Positions 36,722 through 47,410 of a stretch of DNA of 64,000 bases are shown here, piece by piece. Numbering within the stretch: the first letter of the stretch is position 1; each line of letters starts with the position of its first letter. A program made the position numbers and the translations under genes. The notes beneath the pieces were generated by a model. The model had not been told where the DNA came from. It worked only from the letters and a program-made list of their open reading frames with translations, and made no database searches. Source of the DNA: Wenzhouxiangella sp. (lineage in GTDB: Bacteria > Pseudomonadota > Gammaproteobacteria > Xanthomonadales > Wenzhouxiangellaceae); assembly GCA_007134485.1 (NCBI GenBank), contig SLKT01000099.1, positions 1 to 64,000 of the forward strand, given 5' to 3'.

Positions 36722-37591
36722 ATGAGCATTACCGCAGCACAAGTCAAGGAACTTCGCGAACGCACCGGCGCCGGCATGATGGAGTGCAAGAAAGCCCTCG
36801 TCGAAACCGGAGGCGACATGGACGCCGCACTGGAACACCTGCGCAAGTCCGGCCTGGCCAAGGCGGACAAGAAGGCCGGCCGGGTGGCCGCCGAAGGCGC
36901 CATCGTGCATGCCAGCGAAGGCGCACGTGCCGTCCTGGTCGAGGTCAACTGCGAAACCGATTTCGTGGCCAAGGACGAAAACTTTCGCAAGTTCGCCGAG
37001 GAAGTCGCCCAGCTGGCACTGCAGGCCGACGACATCGAAGCGCTTCGCAACATGTCGATGTCAGGCGGCGAAAGCGTCGAGGACACCCGCCAGCAACTGG
37101 TCGCCAAGATTGGCGAAAACGTCCAGGTCCGCCGCATGGAAAGCCTGGATGCCGGTGACGGGGCGATCGGCAGCTACATTCACGGTGGAAGAATCGGCGT
37201 GATGGTCGCTGTCAGTGGTGGCGATGAAGAACTGGCGCGGGATATCGCCATGCACGTGGCGGCGCTGAATCCCGGATATCGCGATGCCCAGGATGTGCCC
37301 GAAGAGGTCCTGGCCAAGGAGCGCGAGATTCTCATTGCCCAGGCCAAGGACAGCGGCAAGCCGGCCGACATCATCGAAAAGATGGTCACCGGGCGCCTCA
37401 ACAAGCACCTGGCGGAGATCACCCTGACCGGTCAGCCGTTCGTGAAGGATGGCGATGTCACGGTCGGCAAGCTGCTCAAGCAAAAGGGCGCCAGTGTGGT
37501 TGACTATGTCCGCCTGGAAGTCGGCGAGGGCATCGAAAAGGAAGAAAGCGATTTCGCCTCCGAAGTCATGCAGCAGGCTCGCGGCGGCTGA
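36722..37591 (+). CDS. tsf: Translation elongation factor Ts
   Basis: 289 aa from ATG 36722 after GAGGAATTC; the ORF-track start adds six residues. It is the nucleotide-exchange factor for EF-Tu. Signatures: [22 protein letters not shown] (N-terminal UBA-like domain), then the [10 protein letters not shown] block that inserts into EF-Tu, and [20 protein letters not shown]. Length is normal for the family. Confidence 0.98.
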   Translation: MSITAAQVKELRERTGAGMMECKKALVETGGDMDAALEHLRKSGLAKADKKAGRVAAEGAIVHASEGARAVLVEVNCETDFVAKDENFRKFAEEVAQLALQADDIEALRNMSMSGGESVEDTRQQLVAKIGENVQVRRMESLDAGDGAIGSYIHGGRIGVMVAVSGGDEELARDIAMHVAALNPGYRDAQDVPEEVLAKEREILIAQAKDSGKPADIIEKMVTGRLNKHLAEITLTGQPFVKDGDVTVGKLLKQKGASVVDYVRLEVGEGIEKEESDFASEVMQQARGG

Positions 37592-37631
37592 CTTTAAGCC
37601 ATCCTGAAACGATCCGCAGGGAGCCAGATCA

Positions 37632-38345
37632 ATGACCGAAGCGGCCTACCAACGGATACTGCTCAAGATCAGCGGCGAAGCGCTGCTTGGGGAGATGGAT
37701 TACGGCATCGACCCCAAGGTCAGTTCGCGGATCGCCCGCGAGGTTGCCGGGGTGGTCGACCGAGGTGTGCAAATCGGCATTGTCATCGGCGGTGGCAACA
37801 TCTTTCGCGGTGCGGGCCTGGCGGCCTCCGGTATCGATCGGGTCACCGGCGATCACATGGGCATGCTGGCCACGGTCATGAATGCGCTGGCCCTGCAGGA
37901 TGCCCTGGAGCGGGCCGGCGTCACCACGCGGGTCATGTCAGCAGTGTCGGTTCGCGAAGTCTGCGAAGACTACATTCGCCGCCGCGCCATTCGCCACCTG
38001 GAAAAAGGGCGTGCGGTCATCTTTGCCGCCGGTACCGGCAATCCGTTCTTCACCACGGACTCGGCGGCCAGCCTGCGGGCCATCGAAATCGGCGCCGACC
38101 TGATGATCAAGGCCACCAAGGTCGACGGCATCTACTCGGCCGACCCGAAGATCGACCACTCGGCCAAGCGCTACAGCCACATCGGTTACGATGAAGTCAT
38201 CGAAAAAAAGCTGGCCGTCATGGATACCAATGCGATCGTTCTGTGCCGGGATCAATCCATGCCGATCCGGATCATCGATCTGAACCAGGCCGGTGACCTA
38301 TCACGATTGATCAGTGGCGAGGAGATCGGAACACTGGTCAGTTGA
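37632..38345 (+). CDS. pyrH: UMP kinase
   Basis: 237 aa, full length. It phosphorylates UMP to UDP as a hexameric amino-acid-kinase-fold enzyme. Motifs: [70 protein letters not shown] and [14 protein letters not shown]. In the canonical order tsf-pyrH-frr. Confidence 0.98.
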   Translation: MTEAAYQRILLKISGEALLGEMDYGIDPKVSSRIAREVAGVVDRGVQIGIVIGGGNIFRGAGLAASGIDRVTGDHMGMLATVMNALALQDALERAGVTTRVMSAVSVREVCEDYIRRRAIRHLEKGRAVIFAAGTGNPFFTTDSAASLRAIEIGADLMIKATKVDGIYSADPKIDHSAKRYSHIGYDEVIEKKLAVMDTNAIVLCRDQSMPIRIIDLNQAGDLSRLISGEEIGTLVS

Positions 38346-38456
38346 TCGCGTATCCGGGCACGACACGGGTGAGTGCACCCGCTAGCCGGTAACGCTACAA
38401 TCCGCGGCCAGGGGTTCCGAGAGGAATCAAACAGGCGATCAACAACGAGGTGGCTC

Positions 38457-39014
38457 ATGCTCAACGAAGTCAAGAAAGACGCCGACAGCCGGATGCAAAA
38501 GAGCATCGCCGCGCTGCAGGGTGAACTGGCAAAAATTCGAACCGGGCGAGCGCATCCCAGCCTGCTCGAGCACATCACCGTGGATTACTACGGCACCGAG
38601 GTGCCATTGAACCAGGCGGCCAACATCAATGCCGAGGATGCTCGCACGCTCAGCGTGGTCCCGTTCGACAAGTCCATGGTGGGCAAGATCGAAAAAGCCA
38701 TCATGACCTCCGACCTGGGGCTCAATCCGGCCACCGCCGGAGTCAACATTCGTGTCCCGCTTCCAGCCCTGACCGAGGAACGCCGGGCCGAGCTGGCCAA
38801 GGTCGTCCACAGTGAGGGCGAACAGGCCAAGGTGGCCATTCGCAATATCCGGCGTGATGCCAACCACCAGCTCAAGGAACTGCAAAAGGACAAGGAGCTG
38901 ACCGAAGATGACCTGCGCCGTGGCGAAACACTGATTCAGGATCTGACCGACCGGCACGTCAGCAAGGTCGATGAATTGGTGACCGCCAAGGAGCAGGAGT
39001 TGATGGAAATCTGA
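38457..39014 (+). CDS. frr: Ribosome recycling factor
   Basis: 185 aa from ATG 38457 ([20 protein letters not shown]). It splits post-termination ribosomes together with EF-G. Signatures: [54 protein letters not shown] and [11 protein letters not shown]. The ORF-track start at 38373 is out of register with the family. Confidence 0.98.
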   Translation: MLNEVKKDADSRMQKSIAALQGELAKIRTGRAHPSLLEHITVDYYGTEVPLNQAANINAEDARTLSVVPFDKSMVGKIEKAIMTSDLGLNPATAGVNIRVPLPALTEERRAELAKVVHSEGEQAKVAIRNIRRDANHQLKELQKDKELTEDDLRRGETLIQDLTDRHVSKVDELVTAKEQELMEI

Positions 39015-39019
39015 CGCGG

Positions 39020-39748
39020 GTGAGCTCGATTTCTCCGTTACCCCAACACGTGGCCATCGTCATGGATGGCAATGGCCGCTGGGCACAGCGGCAAGGCAAG
39101 CCGCGATCGCACGGGCACCAGGCCGGCAGTGACGCGCTCAAGCGCACGGTCGAAAGCGTGATGTCACATGGCATCGGACATCTTACGGTGTACGCCTTTT
39201 CGAGCGAGAACTGGAGCCGGCCGAACATTGAGGTCAAGCAACTGCTTGATCTGTTCATGAGAGCCCTGAATCGCGAGGTCCGCGAACTCAACGAACACGG
39301 CGTATGCATTCGTTTCATCGGTGATCGCTCCGCGTTCAGCCGTCCGTTGCGCGACGGCATGAAACGAGCGGAAAACAGAACCCGGGACAATCGCAAGCTG
39401 ATTCTCAATGTGGCCGTCAATTACGGCGGGCGGGCGGACATCGTTCAGGCCACTCGGCAACTGGCCCAGGCCGTTGAGCGCGGTGAAATCAGCCCCGAAG
39501 ACATCGAGGAATCCATGGTTGCCCGCAATCTCAGCCTGCATGACGGTCCGCCACCGGATCTGCTCATTCGCACCGGGGGCGAAAAACGGCTGTCCAACTT
39601 TCTGCTCTGGCAACTGGCTTACACCGAACTGCATTTTTCCGACGTGCTGTGGCCGGATTTCGATGGTGAGCATGTCGAAATCGCACTGCACGATTTCGCC
39701 AGTCGCGAACGACGCTTTGGAGGTCTGAGCAAGGTGCAAAGTGCTTAG
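39020..39748 (+). CDS. uppS: Undecaprenyl diphosphate synthase
   Basis: 242 aa with a GTG start only 5 nt after the frr stop. It condenses isopentenyl units into the C55 lipid carrier for peptidoglycan and LPS. Motifs: HVAIVMDGNGRWAQRQGK (active-site Asp), HGIGHLTVYAFSSENWSRP, YGGRADIV and LIRTGGEKRLSNFLLWQLAY. The end overlaps the start of cdsA by 8 bp. Confidence 0.98.
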   Translation: MSSISPLPQHVAIVMDGNGRWAQRQGKPRSHGHQAGSDALKRTVESVMSHGIGHLTVYAFSSENWSRPNIEVKQLLDLFMRALNREVRELNEHGVCIRFIGDRSAFSRPLRDGMKRAENRTRDNRKLILNVAVNYGGRADIVQATRQLAQAVERGEISPEDIEESMVARNLSLHDGPPPDLLIRTGGEKRLSNFLLWQLAYTELHFSDVLWPDFDGEHVEIALHDFASRERRFGGLSKVQSA

Positions 39749-40553
39749 AACACGGGTCCTGACCGCACTGATCATCACCCTGATTGGCGTCTCGGCCCTG
39801 TTCGGTCTTCCGCCACTCGGATTTGCCTTGTTTGCCGTGGTCGTGCTGCTGGTCCTGGGTGGCTGGGAAGCGTCCCGACTGGCCGGGTTCGACGCGATTT
39901 TCATGCGCATCGTGCTGACTGCCGGACTGGCCGCAATGGGTGCCGTCATTCTTGTGATCGACCCCGAAGACCACATCACGATGTGGTTGCTGCCGGTGTG
40001 TGGATTGTGGCTGGTGCTTTTCGCCTGGCTGAGATGGCCAGGAGCCGGCGCATACCGCAACGGATTGATTCGGGCTGTCAAGTGGACCGTCCTGGCTGTC
40101 GTCCTGCTGGGCGCCTGGCTGGCGGCCACCTGGTTGCAGGCAAGCTCTCCCTGGTACGTGCTGTTGCTGTTGGTCATCATCGCCGCTGCCGACGTGGGCG
40201 CCTTTTTCTGTGGACGTCACTTCGGCGGCGCCAAGCTGGCGCCGCGCATCAGCCCGGGCAAAACCCGCTCTGGCGCCTTCGGCGGACTGATCAGCGCCGG
40301 TCTTTTGACGGCGCTGGCCGCAGCGCTGATTCCGGCCAGCCCGTTCTCACCCGCATTGGCCGGTCTACTGGCCCTGGCGCTGGCCCTGACCTCGATCGGT
40401 GGTGATCTGTTTATCAGCCTGCTCAAGCGCCAGGCCGATATCAAGGATTCCTCCAATCTGCTGCCCGGTCATGGCGGCATCCTCGACCGGATCGACAGTC
40501 TCGGCTCCGGATTACCTTTTTTTGCCCTGGCCGTCGCCCTTTGGGCGCAGTGA
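39741..40553 (+). CDS. cdsA: Phosphatidate cytidylyltransferase
   Basis: 270 aa with a GTG start inside the end of uppS. It makes CDP-diacylglycerol at the inner membrane. Several hydrophobic helices are visible (LITLIGVSALFGLPPLGFAL; FAVVVLLVLGGWEAS). The C-terminal signature is complete: SLLKRQADIKDSSNLLPGHG, GILDRIDSLGSGLP. In most gammaproteobacteria dxr follows here; instead rseP begins after about 90 bp. Confidence 0.97.
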   Translation: MLRTRVLTALIITLIGVSALFGLPPLGFALFAVVVLLVLGGWEASRLAGFDAIFMRIVLTAGLAAMGAVILVIDPEDHITMWLLPVCGLWLVLFAWLRWPGAGAYRNGLIRAVKWTVLAVVLLGAWLAATWLQASSPWYVLLLLVIIAAADVGAFFCGRHFGGAKLAPRISPGKTRSGAFGGLISAGLLTALAAALIPASPFSPALAGLLALALALTSIGGDLFISLLKRQADIKDSSNLLPGHGGILDRIDSLGSGLPFFALAVALWAQ

Positions 40554-40644
40554 TCGAACCAAACGCCGGTTTCGTTGCCGATACAATACGCCCGTATTGA
40601 GGGCCCGTCTGATCGGGCCGTCTGACCAAACCCGAACTCGAACG

Positions 40645-42015
40645 ATGATGGAATTCCTGGGTCCCGTAATCTGGCTGATCGTCGCCCTCGGGCTGCTGAT
40701 CACCTTCCACGAGTTTGGCCACTTCTGGGTGGCCCGGCGTTGCAATGTCCGCGTGTTGCGCTTCTCGGTCGGGTTCGGTCGTGCCCTGTGGTCCCGCCGG
40801 GGCGCCGACGGTACCGAATACCGAATCGCCGCCATCCCCCTGGGCGGCTACGTGAAAATGCTCGACGAGCGCGAGGCGCCGGTCGCACCGGAACAACGCG
40901 AGCAGGCCTTCAATCGCAAACCGGTCGGCCAGCGTATTGCCATTGTCGCTGCCGGACCGATCTTCAACCTGATATTTGCCGTGGCCGCATTCTGGCTGAT
41001 GTTCGTGGTCGGTATCCCCGAAACACGTCCCGTGGTGGGCCAGACCACGGGCATCGCGGCCGAGGCCGGCCTGGAGGAAAAAGACCTGATCGTGCGCGTC
41101 GATCAACGCCGGACCGAGTCCTGGACCCATGCCGTGCTTGGACTGATCCCCCCGGCGCTGGATCGGCGCGAGGCCGTGCTCGAGGTCGAGGACCCGTTCG
41201 GCATGCGTCGCGAGCTGACCCTGCCCCTGGACCAACTGGGCCCGGAATTTCGTGAGGAAAGCATCCTGGAATTCATCGGTATCGAACTCTGGCGCCCGGA
41301 CTTGCCAGCCAGCATTGGTGAGGTGGCCGAGGGCTCACCGGCCGATGAGGCCGGATTGCAGACCGATGACCGGGTGATCGCCATCAATGACCAGCCCATC
41401 GAAGGGTGGCAAGACATCGCCCGAGTCATTCCGGAACAGGCCATGGCCAACGACTCGCTGGCCATGCTTGAAGTGGATATCGAGCGCGATGGTCAGCAGT
41501 TGACCTTCACGCTTGAGCCGCGCCTGGAGCAGGGACGTCCGGTGATCGGCATCCAGGCACCCCCCCCGGGGCCCGAGCTTCAGGCCGAGTTCGATCGGAT
41601 GTTCACCATCATTCGCTTCGGCCCGGTGGAAGCCGTGGGTCAGGCGACCAGTGAAACTTGGCGCTTGACCACTGCCACCCTGGGCATAATCGGTCGCATG
41701 ATCACCGGCAAGGCCTCGCTGAGCAACCTGTCCGGGCCCATCACCATTGCCCAGATGGCACACTCCTCGGCACGCCTTGGATTGTCCAGGTTTCTGTTTT
41801 TCCTGGGATTGATCAGTCTGTCGCTGGCCATCATCAACCTGCTGCCAATCCCCATGCTGGACGGCGGCCACCTGATGTACTTTCTTGCCGAGATCATCAA
41901 GGGCTCACCGGTGTCGGAAAAAACCCAGATCATTGGGCAATACATCGGGCTTCTGATGGTGATCGCGCTGATGAGTCTGGCCATATTTAACGATATATTA
42001 CGCCTGATCCCCTAA
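40645..42015 (+). CDS. rseP: Site-2 metalloprotease RseP with PDZ domains
   Basis: 456 aa; ATG codons at 40645 and 40648 are both possible starts. It is an inner-membrane zinc protease that cleaves anti-sigma factors in the envelope stress response. Zinc motif HEFGHFWVARR lies in the first helix, and the second metal motif NLLPIPMLDGGHLMYF near the C-terminus. Two PDZ-like regions lie between (EGSPADEAGLQTDDRVIAIN is the clearer one). It precedes bamA as in other gammaproteobacteria. Confidence 0.97.
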   Translation: MMEFLGPVIWLIVALGLLITFHEFGHFWVARRCNVRVLRFSVGFGRALWSRRGADGTEYRIAAIPLGGYVKMLDEREAPVAPEQREQAFNRKPVGQRIAIVAAGPIFNLIFAVAAFWLMFVVGIPETRPVVGQTTGIAAEAGLEEKDLIVRVDQRRTESWTHAVLGLIPPALDRREAVLEVEDPFGMRRELTLPLDQLGPEFREESILEFIGIELWRPDLPASIGEVAEGSPADEAGLQTDDRVIAINDQPIEGWQDIARVIPEQAMANDSLAMLEVDIERDGQQLTFTLEPRLEQGRPVIGIQAPPPGPELQAEFDRMFTIIRFGPVEAVGQATSETWRLTTATLGIIGRMITGKASLSNLSGPITIAQMAHSSARLGLSRFLFFLGLISLSLAIINLLPIPMLDGGHLMYFLAEIIKGSPVSEKTQIIGQYIGLLMVIALMSLAIFNDILRLIP

Positions 42016-42070
42016 AATTCGTCGGCTGGCTACGTGCCAACGCCGCCTAGAACGCATACCAAGGTTTTTC

Positions 42071-44515
42071 ATGAAAAAGTACCTAGCGCTGCTCCTGCTT
42101 CTGCTCGCCTCCGGCGCGACCGTGGCCGAGACATTCCAGATCAACGATATCCGGGTCGATGGTCTGCAGCGAATTTCCGAAGGCACGGTATTCAGCTTCA
42201 TACCGGTCGAACCGGGTGACACCATGAGTCCGACGCTGGCCCGCAGCACCATTCGTGACCTCTACCGCAGCGGTTTTTTCAGCGATATTTCACTCTCGCG
42301 AGAAAACAATGTGCTGGTGATCTCGGTGACCGAGCGCGCGGCGATCTCGGCCATTTCGATCTCCGGCAATCGCCAGATCCCCACCGATGACCTGTTGCCG
42401 GCGCTGGCCAATATCGGGATCGCCGAAGGCGAGATCTTCAACCAGATGGCGCTCGACAGGGTCCGCCAGGAACTGATTCGGCAGTACTTTGGCCGGGGTC
42501 ATTACGATGTCAATATTGAAACCCGGGTCAGCGAACTGGCTCGCAACCGGGTCAATCTGTCGATCGACATCTCGGAGGGGCGACAAGCGCGGATTCGCCA
42601 TATCAATATCGTCGGTAACGAAACCTTCAGCGAGCGTGAGCTGCGCTCCGACTTCGAGTCATCCGACCGGCGCGGTCTGGCCTTCTGGCGTGGCAGGACG
42701 CAATACACTCGCGAGAAACTCTCGGGCGATCTGGAACAATTACGTTCGTTCTATCTTGATCGAGGCTATGTCGATTTCTCGATCGAATCCACCCAGGTTT
42801 CAATCAGCCCCGACAAGCAGGATATTTTCATCACCGCCAACATTCGCGAGGGCGAGGTCTACACCGTCAGTGATGTCATCCTGACCGGTGATCTGATCCT
42901 GCCGGAAGAAACCCTGCGCGAGATTCTCCAGATCGAAGCCGGCGATACTTTTTCGCGGCGCGATCTCGAACAGAGCATGGAAAACATTGCCGCAATCCTG
43001 TCGAATATCGGTTATGCGTTCGCCAACGTCAATCCGATGCCACGCATCGACCGGGAAACCAACGAAGTCGAAATCAATTTTTTCGTCGAACCCGGACACC
43101 GGGTCTACGTTCGACGGATCCATTTTCGCGGCAATGAACAAACCAAGGACGAGGTCCTGAGGCGCGAAATGCGCCTTTTCGAAGGCGCATGGTTCTCGCA
43201 GGTCGCCCTGGATCGCTCACGCGCGCGGATTCAGCGACTGGGTTTTTTCGACAACGTCAATATCGAAACCGAGCAGGTCGAAGGAACCGAAGACCAGGTC
43301 GACATCATTGTCAGCGTTGACGAACAACCCTCGGGCAGCTTCCAGATCGGCATGGGTTACTCGCAATTCCAGGGACTGATCGCTTCGATCTCGGTTGATC
43401 AGGACAACTTCCTGGGCACCGGCCGCCGGGTGGCTTTTGCTGTCCAGCGCAGCCGCCTGGCCACCCAGGCATCGATCAACTACACCAATCCGTACTGGAC
43501 ACCTGATGGTGTTTCGCGCGGGTTTTTCCTGCGCTACACCGAGTTCGACACACGCGGGCGCAGCAGCAACCGGGCGAGGTTCTCCACCAGTCAGGCTGCC
43601 GGCGGCGTCAATATCGGCTTTCCGGTCACCGAGCTGAATTTCCTGCGTCTGGGCGCCTCGGCGCACCAGGTCGACATCAACCTTCCGGGAGAATTCGTTC
43701 CCCCGCCAGACGACCCGGATGCCCCGTTCGAGGACTTCCAGTTCCTGATTCCAGCCAGTCGTCCACTGGGTATCAGCCTGGATGAGGATGGTGATGGTTT
43801 CCTGTCTCGCAGCGAGCGACGCGTCATTACCTACCGACTTGACGCAACCTGGTCACGCGACAGTCGAAATCACTTTCTCAATCCGACGCGGGGATCGCTG
43901 AATCGTCTGACCGCCGAGGTCTCGCTGCCCGGCAGCACACGGGAATTTTACAAGCTCAATTACCGCTTCAGAAAATACTGGCCGATCGGAAGCCAAGGTA
44001 TGGCCTTTGGTGTGCGCGGCGATATCGCATATGGTGATGCCTACGATGACTGGGATGATCGCCTGGCGATCGAATCGATCGAACCGGAAATTCAGCAGGG
44101 CCAGTGCGACATCAACGAGGTAGTCACCAAGGATACCGGGTTGCCGTTCTACGAGCACTTCTTTGCCGGTGGCGTTCAGGATGTCCGAGGCTTTGACGAT
44201 TTCTCGCTCGGACCCAAGGACCAGTTCTGCCGCTCGGTGGGTGGAGACTTCAAGGTGACCGGTGGCGTCGAGCTGGCTTTTCCGATGCCATTCATCCAGG
44301 CTGGCGGAACTCGACTGGCCCTGTTCGTGGACTTCGGTAACGTCTACCGCGACTTCGATGACTTCGATGTCGACCGGCTACGCGCTGCTGGTGGCATCTC
44401 GCTGACTTGGCAAGCACCGGTCGGCCCGATTATCATCAGTCTGTCTCAGCCTTTGCGGACACGCCCGGGCGACAACACTCAGGCGCTGCAATTTACGTTC
44501 GGTCAGGCTTTTTAG
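42071..44515 (+). CDS. bamA: Outer-membrane assembly protein BamA
   Basis: 814 aa. Signal peptide KKYLALLLLLLASGATVAE, five POTRA domains (first FQINDIRVDGLQRISEGTVF; last VYVRRIHFRGNEQTKDEVLR), then a 16-strand barrel ending in aromatic FTFGQAF. It inserts beta-barrel proteins into the outer membrane. The barrel has a long acidic extracellular loop (PPPDDPDAPFEDF, LDEDGDGFLSRSE) resembling an EF-hand-like stretch. Length and domain layout are normal. Confidence 0.98.
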   Translation: MKKYLALLLLLLASGATVAETFQINDIRVDGLQRISEGTVFSFIPVEPGDTMSPTLARSTIRDLYRSGFFSDISLSRENNVLVISVTERAAISAISISGNRQIPTDDLLPALANIGIAEGEIFNQMALDRVRQELIRQYFGRGHYDVNIETRVSELARNRVNLSIDISEGRQARIRHINIVGNETFSERELRSDFESSDRRGLAFWRGRTQYTREKLSGDLEQLRSFYLDRGYVDFSIESTQVSISPDKQDIFITANIREGEVYTVSDVILTGDLILPEETLREILQIEAGDTFSRRDLEQSMENIAAILSNIGYAFANVNPMPRIDRETNEVEINFFVEPGHRVYVRRIHFRGNEQTKDEVLRREMRLFEGAWFSQVALDRSRARIQRLGFFDNVNIETEQVEGTEDQVDIIVSVDEQPSGSFQIGMGYSQFQGLIASISVDQDNFLGTGRRVAFAVQRSRLATQASINYTNPYWTPDGVSRGFFLRYTEFDTRGRSSNRARFSTSQAAGGVNIGFPVTELNFLRLGASAHQVDINLPGEFVPPPDDPDAPFEDFQFLIPASRPLGISLDEDGDGFLSRSERRVITYRLDATWSRDSRNHFLNPTRGSLNRLTAEVSLPGSTREFYKLNYRFRKYWPIGSQGMAFGVRGDIAYGDAYDDWDDRLAIESIEPEIQQGQCDINEVVTKDTGLPFYEHFFAGGVQDVRGFDDFSLGPKDQFCRSVGGDFKVTGGVELAFPMPFIQAGGTRLALFVDFGNVYRDFDDFDVDRLRAAGGISLTWQAPVGPIIISLSQPLRTRPGDNTQALQFTFGQAF

Positions 44516-44587
44516 AACGAACCTCGAACAAGGTCGTGCATGCTGAAACCGGCTTCGACGAAGCACATCGGGTATCCGGCCCGGGCC

Positions 44588-45127
44588 ATGACCAGCCCGA
44601 AGCGCGGCATGCTCGCCTTGTTGGCGATCGTCTTTTTCTGGTTGACGCCCGCAGCCGCGCAGGACGGCGTCCAGATCGGCTACGTGGACATGGAACGCTT
44701 GTTCGACAATGCCCCGCAGGTCGTCGCTGCGCGCGAAGCACTTGATCAGGACTTTCGGCCACGCAATGAATCCCTGCTGGTCGACGAGGCCCGCCTGGAA
44801 CGCATGCGTCAACGCCTGGCCGAAGCTGAGGATCTGGATGCGGAAGCTCGCTTCGACATGGAGCGCGAGATTCGCAACCTGAGCCGCTCCATCGATCGCC
44901 GACGCGAAGACCTCAGCGAAGAACTGCGTTTTCGCACCAATGCAGAGAAGAAAGCGCTCGAGGAAACCATCGAACTGGCCATCAAGGAAGTGGCCAACGA
45001 TGGTGATTTCGACCTGATTCTGACCAGCCCGGTGGCATTTGCCTCGCCCACCATCGACATCACCGAACGGGTCCTGGAATGGCTCCGGGATGATTTTCCC
45101 GACAGCAATCACCGGAATCCGCATTGA
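44588..45127 (+). CDS. skp: Periplasmic chaperone Skp/OmpH
   Basis: 179 aa from ATG 44588, which gives the cleanest signal peptide (RGMLALLAIVFFWLTPAAAQ); the ORF-track ATG at 44540 adds 16 residues but has an AAGG nearby, so the start is open. The mature protein begins VQIGYVDMERLFDNAPQV, the Skp opening, followed by a long charged coiled coil (ARLERMRQRLAEAEDLDAEA). It carries unfolded outer-membrane proteins to the Bam complex. It lies between bamA and lpxD. Confidence 0.93.
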   Translation: MTSPKRGMLALLAIVFFWLTPAAAQDGVQIGYVDMERLFDNAPQVVAAREALDQDFRPRNESLLVDEARLERMRQRLAEAEDLDAEARFDMEREIRNLSRSIDRRREDLSEELRFRTNAEKKALEETIELAIKEVANDGDFDLILTSPVAFASPTIDITERVLEWLRDDFPDSNHRNPH

Positions 45128-46152
45128 CTCACTCGTTTCGACTGCACGACATTGCCGAGCACATCGGGGCCGAGCTGCGGGGAGATCCCGAAGCCGAGAT
45201 CACCGGGCTGGCGACCCTGTCTAGGGCCGGTCCGGGCGATATCAGTTTCCTGGCCAATCCCGCTTATCTGGAAGATCTCGACCAGACCGAAGCCGGTGCA
45301 GTCATCCTGTCCAAACAGCACGCCGACCGCACCGGCACCAACTGCCTGATCATTCAGCAACCTTATGTTGGATGGGCCAGGGTCGCCAGTCTTGTTCATC
45401 CCCGCCCCCGCATCAAACCGGGCATCCATGCCAGCGCAGTCGTCGACTCGAGCAGCACCGTGGCCGAGTCCGCCAGCATCGGAGCGCAGGTCAGTATCGG
45501 GCCCGGGTGTCGGATCGGAGAACATGTTGTCATCGGACCGGGCAGTGTCATCGAGGATGATGTGGATATCGGCTCCGACAGCCGGCTGATCGCCCGGGTC
45601 TTTATCGGCCGGGGCACCCGGATGGGTCAGCGCGTGATCGTTCACCCCGGCGCGATCATCGGGGCCGATGGATTTGGCCTGGCATTCGATCGTGACCACT
45701 GGATCAAGGTGCCGCAAATCGGTGCCGTGGAAATCGGCGACGACTGCGAAATCGGTGCCAATACCACCATTGATCGCGGCGCCATCGAGAATACCGTCCT
45801 GGAAGAGGACGTTCGCCTGGACAACCAGGTGCAAATCGCCCATAACGTTCGCATTGGTGCTCACACCGCAATTGCCGGATGTGTCGGGGTCGCCGGCTCC
45901 ACCTCGATTGGCCGGTATTGTATGATCGCGGGCGCATCCGGCATCGGCGGGCACCTGCGCATCTGCGACAAGGTGGTCATCACGGCCATGAGCACGGTAC
46001 TGGACTCCATCGATGAGCCCGGCCAGTATGGTTCGGGCATTCCCTCGCGACCGCATGGGAGCTGGAAACGCACCCTGGTGCGACTTGGGCAACTGGATGA
46101 CTGGGCCAGACGGCTGGCCCGGCTGGAAAAGAACAAACAGAAACCGGAATGA
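45124..46152 (+). CDS. lpxD: UDP-3-O-acylglucosamine N-acyltransferase
   Basis: 342 aa with a TTG start overlapping the skp stop (TTGA), so translation is coupled. It adds the N-linked acyl chain in lipid A synthesis. The N-terminal uridine-binding domain ([20 protein letters not shown]) is followed by hexapeptide repeats forming a left-handed beta-helix ([59 protein letters not shown]). Confidence 0.97.
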   Translation: MTHSFRLHDIAEHIGAELRGDPEAEITGLATLSRAGPGDISFLANPAYLEDLDQTEAGAVILSKQHADRTGTNCLIIQQPYVGWARVASLVHPRPRIKPGIHASAVVDSSSTVAESASIGAQVSIGPGCRIGEHVVIGPGSVIEDDVDIGSDSRLIARVFIGRGTRMGQRVIVHPGAIIGADGFGLAFDRDHWIKVPQIGAVEIGDDCEIGANTTIDRGAIENTVLEEDVRLDNQVQIAHNVRIGAHTAIAGCVGVAGSTSIGRYCMIAGASGIGGHLRICDKVVITAMSTVLDSIDEPGQYGSGIPSRPHGSWKRTLVRLGQLDDWARRLARLEKNKQKPE

Positions 46153-46159
46153 TGAATTC

Positions 46160-46627
46160 ATGAGTGAACCGACGACCGTCAACATCGAAGAGATTCTCGA
46201 ACTGCTTCCGCACCGCTATCCGTTCCTGCTGGTCGATCGGGTCCTGGAGTACCAGCTCGAAAGCCCGCCACGAATCCGCGCCCTGAAAAACGTCACCATG
46301 AACGAACCATTCTTTCAGGGACACTTTCCGGGTCACCCGGTCATGCCCGGAGTGCTGATTCTGGAGGCCATGGCCCAGGCCGCCGGTTGCCTGGCCCACC
46401 TGGCCCGCAAGGCCGAAGGTGCCGACAACCAGCTTTACTACCTGGTCAAGATCGACAAGGCACGATTCAGTCGTGTGGTCGTTCCGGGCGATCAGCTGAT
46501 TTTCGAGGTCAGCCAGAAACGCCTGGTGCGCGGCATGGGTCTGTACGAAGCCACCACCCTGGTCGAAGACAGGCGGGTGGCCAGCGCCGAGCTGCTATGC
46601 GCGGCCCGACCCAATCCAGCGGCATGA
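46160..46627 (+). CDS. fabZ: 3-hydroxyacyl-[acyl-carrier-protein] dehydratase
   Basis: 155 aa from ATG 46160; the ORF-track start lies inside lpxD. Hot-dog fold enzyme of fatty acid elongation. Signature: [38 protein letters not shown] (catalytic His), MAQAAGCLA. The stop overlaps the lpxA start (ATGA). Confidence 0.98.
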   Translation: MSEPTTVNIEEILELLPHRYPFLLVDRVLEYQLESPPRIRALKNVTMNEPFFQGHFPGHPVMPGVLILEAMAQAAGCLAHLARKAEGADNQLYYLVKIDKARFSRVVVPGDQLIFEVSQKRLVRGMGLYEATTLVEDRRVASAELLCAARPNPAA

Positions 46628-47394
46628 TCGATCCACGCGCCATCGTCGCCGAAGGCGCACAGATCGCCGACGATGTCAGCATCGGCCCGTTCTGCGTGAT
46701 CGGCGACCAGGTTGTGATCGAATCCGGTTGCCGGATCAGCTCGCATGTCGTGATCACCGGTCAAACCCGACTGGGACGCAACAATCGGGTGTTCCAGTTC
46801 GCATCCATTGGCGATGAACCGCAGGACAAGAAGTACGCCGGCGAGGACTCGGCCCTGGAAATCGGCAACGACAATACGATTCGCGAGTATGTCACCATCA
46901 ATCGCGGCACGGTCGACGGTGGAGGCGTCACTCGCCTGGGTGATCGAAACTGGCTGATGGCCTACTGTCACGTCGCCCATGACTGTCAACTGGGCTCGGA
47001 CATCATCATGGCCAACGGCGCCACACTGGCCGGCCATGTCACCGTTGGCGATCATGTCATTTTCGCGGGATACTCGGGTGCTCACCAGTTCTGCCGCATC
47101 GGCGACCATGCATTCCTGGGCATGTATGGCGGCGTCAGCCAGGATGTGCCGGCTTACGTGATGGTGTCCGGCCAGCCGCCGCGCCCGCGCGGCGTCAACA
47201 GCGAAGGATTGAAGCGCCGCGGTTTCTCATCCGACCAGATCCGCAACATCCGCGAGGCCTACCGAACGATTTATCGCAGCGGTCTCAAGCGTGACGAAGC
47301 ACTGGCCGAACTGCGAGCACGCCTGACCGATCAGCCGGAACTCGGGCCCATGATCGACTCGGCCGCGGCCAGCGAGCGCGGCCTGCTGCGCTGA
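46624..47394 (+). CDS. lpxA: UDP-N-acetylglucosamine O-acyltransferase
   Basis: 256 aa from ATG 46624, overlapping the fabZ stop; the ORF-track start adds a false leader. It catalyses the first step of lipid A synthesis. Hexapeptide repeats begin [20 protein letters not shown]; the catalytic His block is [15 protein letters not shown] and the C-terminal helical cap starts [16 protein letters not shown]. Confidence 0.98.
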   Translation: MIDPRAIVAEGAQIADDVSIGPFCVIGDQVVIESGCRISSHVVITGQTRLGRNNRVFQFASIGDEPQDKKYAGEDSALEIGNDNTIREYVTINRGTVDGGGVTRLGDRNWLMAYCHVAHDCQLGSDIIMANGATLAGHVTVGDHVIFAGYSGAHQFCRIGDHAFLGMYGGVSQDVPAYVMVSGQPPRPRGVNSEGLKRRGFSSDQIRNIREAYRTIYRSGLKRDEALAELRARLTDQPELGPMIDSAAASERGLLR

Positions 47395-47410
47395 CCGGCC
47401 GGACGAACAC

